NCBI GenBank assembly: GCA_026414745.1
Contig: JAOAIK010000040.1
Coordinates: 1-64,000, forward strand
DNA length: 64,000 bases
Direction: 5' to 3'
Origin: Roseococcus sp.
GTDB taxonomy: Bacteria > Pseudomonadota > Alphaproteobacteria > Acetobacterales > Acetobacteraceae
Both the position numbers and the translations under genes were made by a program. Under the pieces are notes generated by a model. It was given only the letters and a program-made list of their open reading frames with translations, had not been told where the DNA came from and searched no databases. Of the stretch, positions 10,195 through 17,752 are shown piece after piece (position 1 is the stretch's first letter; each line of letters starts with the position of its first letter).

Positions 10195-10782
10195 ATGGAT
10201 GCGCCGCTCGCCCTGATGGGCTTCGCCATCGCCACCTCGGCCACGCCGGGGCCGAACACGCTGATGGTCTCGGCCGCGGCCGCGCAGGTCGGCGTGCGGC
10301 GGGTCCTGCCGCACATGATGGGGGTGACGCTGGGCTTCCCGGCCATGATGGTGGCCATCGGGATGGGGCTCGATGCGCCCGTCCAGGCCCTGCCCTGGCT
10401 GCATGGGCTATTGCGGGCGGCGGGCAGCGCCTGGCTGCTCTGGCTCGCCTGGAAGATCGCCTCCGCCCCGCCGCCGGGCGAGGGCGCGGGGCGGCCGCCG
10501 CTGGGCTTCTGGGGCGCGGTCGCCTTCCAGTGGATCAACCCCAAGGCCTGGATGATCGCGCTGGCCGCCGTGCCGGCCTTCACCAGCCCGGCCGCGCCCA
10601 TGCTGCCGCAGGTGCTGCCGCTGGCCGCCATCTTCGCCGCCTGCACCCTGCCGACCTTGTGGCTCTGGGCGGTGATCGGGGTCGGCGCGCGCCATGCGCT
10701 CGCCACGCCGCGCCGGCTGCGCGTCTTCAACGCGACGATGGCGCTGCTGCTGGTGCTGGGCTTGGCGCCGGCCTGGCTGTAG
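10195..10782 (+). CDS. LysE/RhtB-family amino-acid exporter
   Basis: A 195-residue inner-membrane protein with about six hydrophobic segments. The family signature near the N-terminus is seen as ATSATPGPNTLMV, and later the conserved FQWINPKAWMIAL. Known family role: export of amino acids or small metabolites driven by the proton gradient. I start at the ATG at 10195 (MDAPLALMGFAIATS), since the eight codons upstream are not typical. Its substrate cannot be read from sequence, and its neighbours (ribosomal operon before, WecA-type enzyme after) do not help. Confidence 0.85.
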   Translation: MDAPLALMGFAIATSATPGPNTLMVSAAAAQVGVRRVLPHMMGVTLGFPAMMVAIGMGLDAPVQALPWLHGLLRAAGSAWLLWLAWKIASAPPPGEGAGRPPLGFWGAVAFQWINPKAWMIALAAVPAFTSPAAPMLPQVLPLAAIFAACTLPTLWLWAVIGVGARHALATPRRLRVFNATMALLLVLGLAPAWL

Positions 10783-10837
10783 GGGCGGGGCCCGGTTGCC
10801 CTCCGGCGCGGGCCGGGGCATCAGGGCCGGCCCGCCG

Positions 10838-11896
10838 ATGCCGCTCTCGACCCTCCTGCCCATCCTGCTGCTCGCGCCGCTGCTCGCGCTCGTCTCGGCG
10901 CTGGCGGTGCGCGCGATGATCGCGCGGCCCATCCTCGACCACCCGGACGCGCGCAAGGCCCATGCGCGGCCCACGCCCAAGGGGGGCGGGGTGGGGCCGG
11001 TGCTGGCCTTCGTGCTGGGGATGCTGGCGCTCTACCACCTGATCCCGCTCAGCCCGGCGGCGGAGACGCGCTATGTCGGCGTCATCCTCGCGGCGGTGGC
11101 CATCGCGGGCATCGCGCTGCTGGACGACGTGAAGGATTTCCGCTTCGTCGTGAAGCTCGCCGCCCAGGCGCTGGCGGCGCTGGTGGCGATGGCCTCGGGC
11201 CTCGTGCTCACGCGGCTGTCGGTGCCCGGCTTCGGGCCGGTGGAGCTCGGCCTGCTCGGCTACGGGCTGACGCTGTTCTGGATCCTGGGCTGCACCAATG
11301 CGGTGAACTTCCTCGACGGGATGGATTCGCTGGTGGGCGGCGTGGTGGTGATCGCCTCGGCCGCGCTGGCGGTGATCGCGGCGCTGGAGGGCGCCTGGTT
11401 CGTGCACGCCGCGGCGCTGTTCCTGCTGGCGGGCTTCCTCGGCTTCCTGCCCTTCAACCTGCCGCCCGCGCGCATCTTCATGGGCGATGTGGGCAGCCAG
11501 TTCGCGGGCTTCATGCTGGCGGTGCTGGGCATCGCCGCCGCCGGCTTCGAGGAGAGCCAGGTGAGCTTCCTCATCGTGCCGCTGCTGCTGTTCGGCCTGC
11601 TCTTCGACGCCGGCTTCACGCTGCTGCGCCGCGCTCTGGCGGGCGAGCGCCTGGCGGCGCCGCACCGCAGCCACCTCTACCAGATGGCGCAACGCGCCGG
11701 CCTGCCGGTCTGGGCGGTGAGCGGCGCCCATGCGGGCTTCGCCCTGTTCCACGCCGCGCTCGCCTTCGTCTTCCTCGGCCTCGCGCCGGAGGAGAAGCCG
11801 CTGATCGTGCTGCCGGCGCTGGTGCTGCAGCTCCTCTGGGTCGTTCTGGTGCTGGCGGCGATGCGACGGGCGGGGATCGGCTTCCGCGACCGCTGA
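10838..11896 (+). CDS. WecA/MraY-type polyprenyl-phosphate sugar-1-phosphate transferase
   Basis: A 352-residue, roughly 10-11-helix glycosyltransferase family 4 protein. Visible active-site motifs: KGGGVG in the first cytoplasmic loop (HARPTPKGGG), the Asp pair in LLDDVKDF, the Mg/nucleotide-binding NAVNFLDGMDSLVGG and the late HRSHLYQ basic loop. Such enzymes transfer a HexNAc-1-phosphate from UDP-sugar to undecaprenyl phosphate to start O-antigen or other envelope polysaccharides. HRSHLY rather than the MraY-type PHHHH loop favours WecA/WbpL over MraY. It stands apart from any polysaccharide cluster in this window. Confidence 0.87.
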   Translation: MPLSTLLPILLLAPLLALVSALAVRAMIARPILDHPDARKAHARPTPKGGGVGPVLAFVLGMLALYHLIPLSPAAETRYVGVILAAVAIAGIALLDDVKDFRFVVKLAAQALAALVAMASGLVLTRLSVPGFGPVELGLLGYGLTLFWILGCTNAVNFLDGMDSLVGGVVVIASAALAVIAALEGAWFVHAAALFLLAGFLGFLPFNLPPARIFMGDVGSQFAGFMLAVLGIAAAGFEESQVSFLIVPLLLFGLLFDAGFTLLRRALAGERLAAPHRSHLYQMAQRAGLPVWAVSGAHAGFALFHAALAFVFLGLAPEEKPLIVLPALVLQLLWVVLVLAAMRRAGIGFRDR

Positions 11897-11921
11897 GCGC
11901 CGGTGCGGAGCTCGCGGCCGC

Positions 11922-13973
11922 TCAGCCCCCCTCGACGCGCTTCGCCCGCTCCGCCTCGCGCAGATAGTCCTCCGTGGTGCGGGTGAGGGGGCGTTCGCCC
12001 GCGGCATAAGGGTCCACCCCGCCCAGGGTCGCCTCCACGATCCGACAGTCCTCGCAGAGGTCGAGCACGGCAAGGCGCGCCGGGTCGGTGAACATCCAGT
12101 GCGCGCTCGCCGTCAGCTTCGCTTTCACCCGGTCGATGCTCGCCCTGGTCCCGAACAGCTTGCCACAGCGCGGGCAGGCGGCCGGCTCCTCCTCCTTCAC
12201 CACCAGGGGCTGGGCGGCCTCAGGCGCGAGGTTCAGCCGGGGTTCGAGGGTGATCACCTTCTCCGGGCAGGTGGCCGCGCACAGGCCGCACTGCACGCAG
12301 GCGTCCTCCAGGAAGCGGAGCTGCGGCTTGTCCGGGTTCGCGCTGAAGGCGCCGGTCGGGCAGACCATGGTGCAGGCGAGGCAGAGGGTGCAGCCCTCCG
12401 CCGCCACCCGGGCGATGCCGAAGGGCGCCTTCTCGGGCATGGGCAGCGCCTCGGCCGGAGCGCCGCGGGCGGCGGCGAGCGCGCGGAAGGCCTGCTTCAT
12501 CACCTCGCGCGGCTTGCCGAGCGGCAGGAAGCTGTCGGCGGTCCAGCCAGCGCTGAGCGGCGCGAGGGCGGCCAGCGCCTCGCCCAGCGCGAAGGGGTCG
12601 TCCGTCTCGATGGCCGCTGCACGCGGCAGGGGCGCGGCGAGGCCGAGCCCGGAGAGGACAGCCTCGATGTAGCCGAGATTGCGCAGCGCGCCCTCCACGC
12701 CGTGGCCGCGACGGGCGGGCAGCAGCAGCCGCACCCCGGCCGCGCCCCAGGCGAAGGCGCCGGCCAGCAGCGAGAGATCGACCTGCCCCGCCTCGTTCAC
12801 CCGCAGCGGCAGCACGCGGGCGGGCAGCCCCTCGCCATGCCGGGCCAGCGCGTCGATCAGCGCCTCGCCATGCGCCTCGTCGTGCAGCAGCAGGATGGCG
12901 TCCTGCCCGCCGGCCTCGGCGTAGCCGAGCAGCAGGGCGCGCATGCGCCGGGCCAGCGCGTCGGCGGGCGGCAGGGCGTAGGTGATGGCGCCGGTGGGGC
13001 AGACCGCGGCGCAGGCGCCGCAGCCGGCGCAGATCTCGGCGCTCACCTCGACGTGATCCTTGCCCGCGGCCGGTGCGATCGCCCCGGTCGGGCAGAGGTC
13101 GAGGCAGCGGGTGCAGCCGGTCTTGCGATTGCGCGCATGGGCGCAGAGGCCGGCCTCCATGGTCACGAAGCGCGGCTTGTCGAAGGTGCCCACCAGCTCC
13201 CCCGCCGCCGCGACGGCCTTGGCCACCGCCGCCGCGTCGCGCGGGTCGGCGCGCAGATAGCCCTGGCGCACCTCGTGCGAGGGAAAGAGCGGCGCGCGCC
13301 CCGTCAGGTCGAGCAGGATGTCGCAGCGGCTGGTGGTGCCGTTGCGGCCCTCGCCCCAGAGGTAATGGGTGCGCGAGGCGGGCGAGGCGGCGGCGGCCTG
13401 GTCCACCGTCACGCTGAACTGGCCGAGCCAGCCCGTGGCGGCCCGGGCCACGCCCTTCAGCACCGGGAACTCCACGCGCCGCGCGGGGGTGACGGCGACC
13501 TCCCCCGTCAGCAGCACGGTGAGGTCGAGCTTCTCCTGCAGGGCGCGGGCGGCCTCCAGCGCCACCTCGTCGCGGCCGAGCACGAGGCACACGCCCCGGC
13601 TCTCGAGCGAGACAAGCGGCACGGGCGGCATGGGCACGGCGGCGGCGGCCAGGAGCCCGGCCATCTTGGGCCCGGCGGCCGCGCCCTCGCGGCTCCAGCC
13701 CGCATGCTCGCGCACATTCACGAAGTCGAGCCGGCCGGCGAAGCTCGCCTCATCGGCCTCCTGCTGGAAGAGCGGCGCCTCCTGCGTGCAGGCGACGGTG
13801 ACGGGGCGGCCCTCCTCCAGCGCCGCGAGGAAGCGGTCGAGCTGGGCGCGGCAGAGCTGCTCGGCGGTGCGCAGCTCGGCCCCGCGGGCCTGGCAGCCCC
13901 TGGAGAGCGCCTTGCCATCCAGCTCCATCGTGTCCTCGCAGGAGCAGACGAAGGCGATGCGGCTTTCCGACAT
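11922..13973 (-). CDS. Multi-[4Fe-4S] ferredoxin-type protein of the formate dehydrogenase locus
   Basis: A ~683-residue protein, starting MSESRIAFVCSCEDTMELDG (the open frame extends 30 codons upstream to 14063 but that part overlaps the divergent gene). It carries four CxxCxxCxxxC-type clusters in two pairs: CTRCLDLCPTG with CAGCGACAAVCPTG mid-protein, and CTLCLACTMVCPTG with CVQCGLCAATCPE near the end, plus Cys pairs in CSCED, CPRCGK and CEDCR. Proteins of this kind sit beside formate dehydrogenase operons in many proteobacteria and are annotated only as 4Fe-4S binding proteins. A role as electron carrier to or from the enzyme, or in its assembly, is inference from position. Divergent from the next gene with about 80 bp between. 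Confidence 0.85.
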   Translation of the reverse strand: MSESRIAFVCSCEDTMELDGKALSRGCQARGAELRTAEQLCRAQLDRFLAALEEGRPVTVACTQEAPLFQQEADEASFAGRLDFVNVREHAGWSREGAAAGPKMAGLLAAAAVPMPPVPLVSLESRGVCLVLGRDEVALEAARALQEKLDLTVLLTGEVAVTPARRVEFPVLKGVARAATGWLGQFSVTVDQAAAASPASRTHYLWGEGRNGTTSRCDILLDLTGRAPLFPSHEVRQGYLRADPRDAAAVAKAVAAAGELVGTFDKPRFVTMEAGLCAHARNRKTGCTRCLDLCPTGAIAPAAGKDHVEVSAEICAGCGACAAVCPTGAITYALPPADALARRMRALLLGYAEAGGQDAILLLHDEAHGEALIDALARHGEGLPARVLPLRVNEAGQVDLSLLAGAFAWGAAGVRLLLPARRGHGVEGALRNLGYIEAVLSGLGLAAPLPRAAAIETDDPFALGEALAALAPLSAGWTADSFLPLGKPREVMKQAFRALAAARGAPAEALPMPEKAPFGIARVAAEGCTLCLACTMVCPTGAFSANPDKPQLRFLEDACVQCGLCAATCPEKVITLEPRLNLAPEAAQPLVVKEEEPAACPRCGKLFGTRASIDRVKAKLTASAHWMFTDPARLAVLDLCEDCRIVEATLGGVDPYAAGERPLTRTTEDYLREAERAKRVEGG

Positions 13974-14053
13974 GATGGCTCTGGCTTTCTTCCCGGCGCG
14001 GCCCGCGCGGCCTATATGGCCGGCGAGTGACGCCCCGATAGATGGGAGGTGAC
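13974..14053. promoter_or_regulatory. Divergent promoter region with short palindrome
   Basis: The space between the Fe-S protein and the accessory operon contains an AT-rich core tatat (14013-14017) flanked by the inverted arms cggcc and ggccg (14008-14022). It could be an operator or a -10 region; no regulator can be assigned. The rightward gene has a strong ribosome-binding site at 14044-14051. Confidence 0.4.
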
Positions 14054-14761
14054 GTGACCGCAAGCGAGGGCCTGCCGCCGCTGCCGAGCCTCTTCGCGCC
14101 GGTGATGCTGCGCGAGGGCGGCGATGCCCTGGCGCGCGCGGTGGAGCTCGCGCCCGAATCGGGCCCGGGCCTCGCGCCCGCGCGCGGGGCGGGCACCCTG
14201 GTCTGGGTGCGCGCCTATGCCCGCGCCGAGGCCGCCGTGGTGCTGGAGCCGGAGCTTCCCTTCGCCGAGGCGCGGCTCGCCGTGCTCGCGGCGGGCAATG
14301 CGCTGGCCGATGCGCTGGCCGCCATCGCCCCGCCCGAGCGCCCGGTGCAGTGGCGCTGGCCCGGCCGGCTGCTGGTGAACGCGGGCGATGTGGGCGGGCT
14401 GCGCTGGGCCGCCCCGCCCGGCACCGCCGAGGAGGCGGTGCCCGACTGGCTGGTGGTGGGCTTCGAGCTGCGCATCGCCTGGCCCGAGGGCACCGTGACC
14501 GGCGAGCGCCCCGGCGAGACCTCCCTGCAGGAGGAAGGGTTCGAGGAGGTCAGCCCGGCCCTCGTGACCGGGGCCTGGGCGCGGCACCTGATGGCCCATC
14601 TCGACGAGTGGCAGGCGCGCGGCGCGCGTCGGGTCATCGAGACATTCCTCGCCCGGCTGGCGGAGCCGGCGGCGGAGAAGGGGCTGCGGCGTGGCGTCAA
14701 CCCCAAGGGCGCGGCTCTGGTGCTGGAGCGCGACGGTCAGCGCACCGAGGTGCCCCTGTGA
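14054..14761 (+). CDS. Biotin/lipoate protein ligase-like protein
   Basis: A ~235-residue protein resembling the biotin/lipoate A/B protein ligase fold: ARGAGTLVWV near the N-terminus, VQWRWPGRLLVNAGDVGGLRW in the middle and PDWLVVGFELRIAW later. The fold normally attaches biotin or lipoate to a lysine; I cannot verify the catalytic lysine. The GTG at 14054 is chosen because ggaggtg lies 4 bp before it; an ATG at 14042 would add four residues. First of five rightward genes packed without gaps or with 4-bp overlaps, all associated with formate dehydrogenase loci elsewhere. What it modifies, if anything, is not known. Confidence 0.72.
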   Translation: MTASEGLPPLPSLFAPVMLREGGDALARAVELAPESGPGLAPARGAGTLVWVRAYARAEAAVVLEPELPFAEARLAVLAAGNALADALAAIAPPERPVQWRWPGRLLVNAGDVGGLRWAAPPGTAEEAVPDWLVVGFELRIAWPEGTVTGERPGETSLQEEGFEEVSPALVTGAWARHLMAHLDEWQARGARRVIETFLARLAEPAAEKGLRRGVNPKGAALVLERDGQRTEVPL

Positions 14762-15312
14762 TGGCTCTGATGCTTCGCACCCTGCGGCTCGACGCCTCGG
14801 ACACGCTCATCTTCCCCGCCGCGGCCGAGCCCGGCGAATGGGCGGTGCCCGGGGGCTTCGTCTTCTGGGACGACCCACCCGGCAGCCTCTCGGGCAAGCG
14901 CCAGCAGGCCTTCCGGGCGGGGTTCCTGGGGCTTGGCTCCTTCGGCTGGTCGACGCTGGTGGAGGTGGCCGAGGCCAGCGCGAGCGATCAGGAGGCGGCG
15001 CTGGCGGCGCTGGCGGCGCATATCCGCACCGTCTATGGCGCGCCCGACGAGGCGACGGCGCGCGCGGCGGCGCAGGAGGAGCTCGCCTTCGCCGCCTCGC
15101 TCTGCGAAGGGCAGGCGCCGGGCACCGTGCTCGCGCTGCATCGGACCCACGACGAAGCCGGCGCGCAGCGCGAGACCTTCCGCACGCTTCATCGGCGCGA
15201 GACCCCGCACCGGGATTTCGGCGCCCTGCCGGTCTTTGCCATCGCCGGTGTCGAGGAGGAGGAGCCGGCGGAACGGCCCGACCTTGCCGCGCTCGCCCGG
15301 GCCCGCCCATGA
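14761..15312 (+). CDS. DUF6505-family protein of the formate dehydrogenase locus
   Basis: A 183-residue protein whose ATG overlaps the stop of the preceding ligase-like gene (TGATG), so translation is likely coupled. It starts MALMLRTLRLDASDTLIF and has GEWAVPGGFVFWDDP, GFLGLGSFGWSTLVEV and a Glu-rich end. I recognise it by its place between the ligase-like gene and the DUF6352 gene, which recurs in formate dehydrogenase gene sets. No signal peptide, metal ligands or catalytic motif seen. Function unknown. Confidence 0.7.
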   Translation: MALMLRTLRLDASDTLIFPAAAEPGEWAVPGGFVFWDDPPGSLSGKRQQAFRAGFLGLGSFGWSTLVEVAEASASDQEAALAALAAHIRTVYGAPDEATARAAAQEELAFAASLCEGQAPGTVLALHRTHDEAGAQRETFRTLHRRETPHRDFGALPVFAIAGVEEEEPAERPDLAALARARP

Positions 15313-16337
15313 CGCTGCTCGCTCCCGGCGATTTCTGGGTCGCCTCCGGGCACCATCTCTGCGATGTGACCGAGGAGGGCCGGCTCAGCGCCACCCCCGA
15401 TCTGTGGCGCGCCTTTCTCGCCCGCCCGGAGCTCCGCCCGCCACCCGAGGCCTGCGCGGCCGAGCGCGCGCTGCACGCGCGCCTGATGGAGGATCCGCTG
15501 GCGGCGGTGGAGGCGGTGGGCCTCGCCGATCCGGATGCGGAGGAGAACTGGCGCCTCTTCCTCGCCTTCCGCGACCGGGTGGCGGCACACCCGACGCTGG
15601 AGGCCGCCTGGCTGGCGCTGTTCCGGGGCGATGTCTCGGGCATTCCCCCGCTCTTCCTGCAGATGCTGACCCATCTCGTGGTGCGCGCGGCGCTGGAGGG
15701 CGAGGGCGACGCCTTCACGCTGCGCGCCGCCGAATGCTTCTTCCGCACCCAGCGGGTGGCGATCACCCAGGGGGCCACGCTGCTGGCCGACGAGGAGGCG
15801 GTGGACCGCAAGCACCAGGACGGCGACCTCGGCGCGCTCGGTCGTCTCCTGGTGGAGGCCGGCGCGCCGCCGCGCGAGGTGGAGCTCGACGTGCTCTCGG
15901 AGGAGAACGCACCAGGCTACAAGGCGCGCTCGGACGCGCACGACATGGCGCTCGACATCGCCGAGGGCCGCCCCGGCCAGAGGGGGCTGGCCCGCGCGCT
16001 GGAACGGTTCATCCTGCACATGTTCGGCGAGCGGGTGAGCGTCCGTCCGGTGCCGGTGATCGAGGACAGGCACTGGACTTGGCATGTCGGGCTGGATGCC
16101 GAGGCCACGCGCATCGCCAACGCGCTGTGGAACGGAAAGACGGTGAAGCAGGCCGATCTGGCGAAGATCCTCTGGCTCGGTGTGCTCGAGTTCGCCGACC
16201 CCTCGCGCGTGCTGAAACGGGTGCAGGGACGGCCGGTCTATCTGGCGTTGGCCATGGACGCGGCGCAGCGGGTGCGGATGAAGCCGCAGAACCTCGTTCC
16301 CGGCCTGCCGCTGCTGCCGGCGGAGAAGGCGGCATGA
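15309..16337 (+). CDS. DUF6352-family protein of the formate dehydrogenase locus
   Basis: A 342-residue soluble protein beginning MTLLAPGDFWVASGHHLCDV; its ATG overlaps the previous stop by 4 bp (ATGA). Most is helical, with HLVVRAALEGEGDAFTLRAAECFFRTQRV and later a conserved-looking DRHWTWHVGLDAEATRIANALW followed by FADPSRVLKRV. I know of no biochemical role for the family; its constant company is formate dehydrogenase and DUF3305/DUF3306. Cytoplasmic, probably an assembly or regulatory factor (inference from context only). Confidence 0.72.
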   Translation: MTLLAPGDFWVASGHHLCDVTEEGRLSATPDLWRAFLARPELRPPPEACAAERALHARLMEDPLAAVEAVGLADPDAEENWRLFLAFRDRVAAHPTLEAAWLALFRGDVSGIPPLFLQMLTHLVVRAALEGEGDAFTLRAAECFFRTQRVAITQGATLLADEEAVDRKHQDGDLGALGRLLVEAGAPPREVELDVLSEENAPGYKARSDAHDMALDIAEGRPGQRGLARALERFILHMFGERVSVRPVPVIEDRHWTWHVGLDAEATRIANALWNGKTVKQADLAKILWLGVLEFADPSRVLKRVQGRPVYLALAMDAAQRVRMKPQNLVPGLPLLPAEKAA

Positions 16338-16831
16338 CGGAGACACTTCCGCCCGAGCTCGAGATCCCGGTTGCGATCCTGGCCGAGCGGCGGCCGGGCG
16401 CGACGCCCTGGCAGGAGCATGTGTGGCGCGCCGCCGCCGTGCTTGAGGAGGCGCCGCCCGTGCCGCCCTGGACGAAGCTGCGCGAGGAGGCCGGGCGCGA
16501 ACTTTTCTTCGCCGGCACGGCCCCGGTGCGGCTGCACCGGACGGACACGCCGAACTATCGCGAGAACCTGACGGCCGCCGCCCCGCGCCTCTGGGTGCTG
16601 CTGCGCGAAGCGGGGACGGGGATGGAACTGGCGGCGGTGACGGTGGACCCGGGCGAGGCCGAGGTGCTGGCCGAGGATCCGCGCGCGCTGCTCGAGGCGC
16701 TGCCCCTTCCGCCCGGTCTGCAGGCCCTGCTCGCGGCCTTCGTGGCGCAACACCACGTCGAGCGAGTGTTCCACAAGCGTCAACGCGACCGGCAGGATCC
16801 CGATTCGCTCGGGCGCAGGGGGCGGGTGTGA
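16334..16831 (+). CDS. DUF3305-family protein
   Basis: A 165-residue soluble protein, starting by a 4-bp ATGA overlap with DUF6352. Motifs typical of DUF3305 are visible: IPVAILAERRPGATPWQEHVWRA near the N-terminus and a C-terminal HHVERVFHKRQRDRQDP. Members sit upstream of formate dehydrogenase genes together with DUF3306; the biochemical role is not established. The basic C-terminus could bind nucleic acid or an acidic partner (speculative). Confidence 0.8.
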   Translation: MTETLPPELEIPVAILAERRPGATPWQEHVWRAAAVLEEAPPVPPWTKLREEAGRELFFAGTAPVRLHRTDTPNYRENLTAAAPRLWVLLREAGTGMELAAVTVDPGEAEVLAEDPRALLEALPLPPGLQALLAAFVAQHHVERVFHKRQRDRQDPDSLGRRGRV

Positions 16832-16912
16832 CGGCCATCCTCCCCTCCTTTCCCGGCGCCTTTCCCGGCCTGTGGTGCAGCGACGCCCCCCCTTCGCGCC
16901 GCTCGGTGGACC

Positions 16913-17620
16913 ATGCCCTCTGAGGGGTTTCTCTCCCGCTGGTCGCGGCGCAAGCGCGGCCTTGATCAGGGCGAGGAAGCGGCCGCGGCACCGCCCGCGG
17001 CGCCGCCTGCACCGGCCGCCGCCCCGGCTCCTCCGGCCGAGTCGCCCGCGCCGCGGCCCGCTTCATCGGCCGAAGGCGCGCCGCCTGCGGAGGCCGAGCC
17101 CGAGTTCGACCTGTCCAGCCTGCCGGACATCGACTCGATCACCGCCACCACGGACATCCGCGGCTTCTTCCACAAGGCGGTGCCGGAGGCGCTGCGGCAG
17201 GCGGCCCTGCGCAAGGCCTGGGCGACGGACCCGGTGATCAGCACCTACATGGGGCCGCTGGACTATGCCTGGGACTTCAACGCGCCGGGTGGCCTGCCCT
17301 TCGGCTTTTCCTCCGAACTGGGCGAGGTCGGGGAGGCGTTGCGTGACCTGATCGCCCAGGCGGTCGGCGAGCCACCGCCGCGGCCCGATGTCCGGGCGGA
17401 GGCCGGGCCCGGGGCCGCGCCGCAGGCCCTTGTCGCGGCCGACGATACTGCGCCGGAAGCGGAGACGGCCGCGGTCGATCCGCCTGTCGAACCCCCGCCC
17501 TCGCCTGTGCGCCCCGCCGCGGCGGAGCCGGACGCGGCGGATGTCGAGCCGAGCTCGGCGGAGGCCGCCGCGCCGGCCCCTCCGCCCCGCCGGCGCCACG
17601 GGGGCGCGGTTCCCATCTGA
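16913..17620 (+). CDS. DUF3306-family protein with Ala/Pro-rich arms
   Basis: A 235-residue protein. The family core is clear: N-terminal FLSRWSRRKRG, then after a 50-residue Ala/Pro linker DLSSLPDIDSITATTDIRGF, FHKAVPEALRQAALRKAW and STYMGPLDYAWDFN. A second Ala/Pro/Glu-rich tail of about 100 residues ends in RRRHGG. The low-complexity arms are probably disordered and lengthened by GC-rich drift. Separated from DUF3305 by 81 bp and from the chaperone gene by 132 bp. Function unknown; position implies work with formate dehydrogenase. Confidence 0.8.
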   Translation: MPSEGFLSRWSRRKRGLDQGEEAAAAPPAAPPAPAAAPAPPAESPAPRPASSAEGAPPAEAEPEFDLSSLPDIDSITATTDIRGFFHKAVPEALRQAALRKAWATDPVISTYMGPLDYAWDFNAPGGLPFGFSSELGEVGEALRDLIAQAVGEPPPRPDVRAEAGPGAAPQALVAADDTAPEAETAAVDPPVEPPPSPVRPAAAEPDAADVEPSSAEAAAPAPPPRRRHGGAVPI

Positions 17621-17657
17621 GACGGCGAGCGGCGGTCGTCACGCCGCAGGGCTCAAC

Positions 17658-17741
17658 TGCAATCGCCTCTCACTTGCACATCCTGGACATTCCGACATCT
17701 TTTCGCCATGAGGAGTTGACGCGGGTGCAGTTTCTTTGCAC
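17658..17741 (+). promoter_or_regulatory. Two inverted TGCA-centred pairs before the HTH-TorD gene
   Basis: The 132-bp gap upstream of the chaperone gene holds four TGCA cores arranged as two inverted pairs: tgcaa-N11-ttgca (17658-17678) and gtgca-N7-tgcac (17725-17741). The second lies 11 bp before the ATG. A ttgacg at 17716-17721 could be a -35 element but no good -10 is seen at 16-18 bp. The arrangement looks like operator half-sites, possibly for the HTH domain of the adjacent protein. Base counting by eye; chance occurrence of a 4-bp core is not excluded. Confidence 0.4.
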
Positions 17742-17752
17742 GCTTCGCGTCA

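Noticed and set aside
17723-17739. Sigma-54 promoter (GG...GC) before the HTH-TorD gene
   Set aside because: The GG and GC elements are 12 bp apart; sigma-54 promoters need 10.
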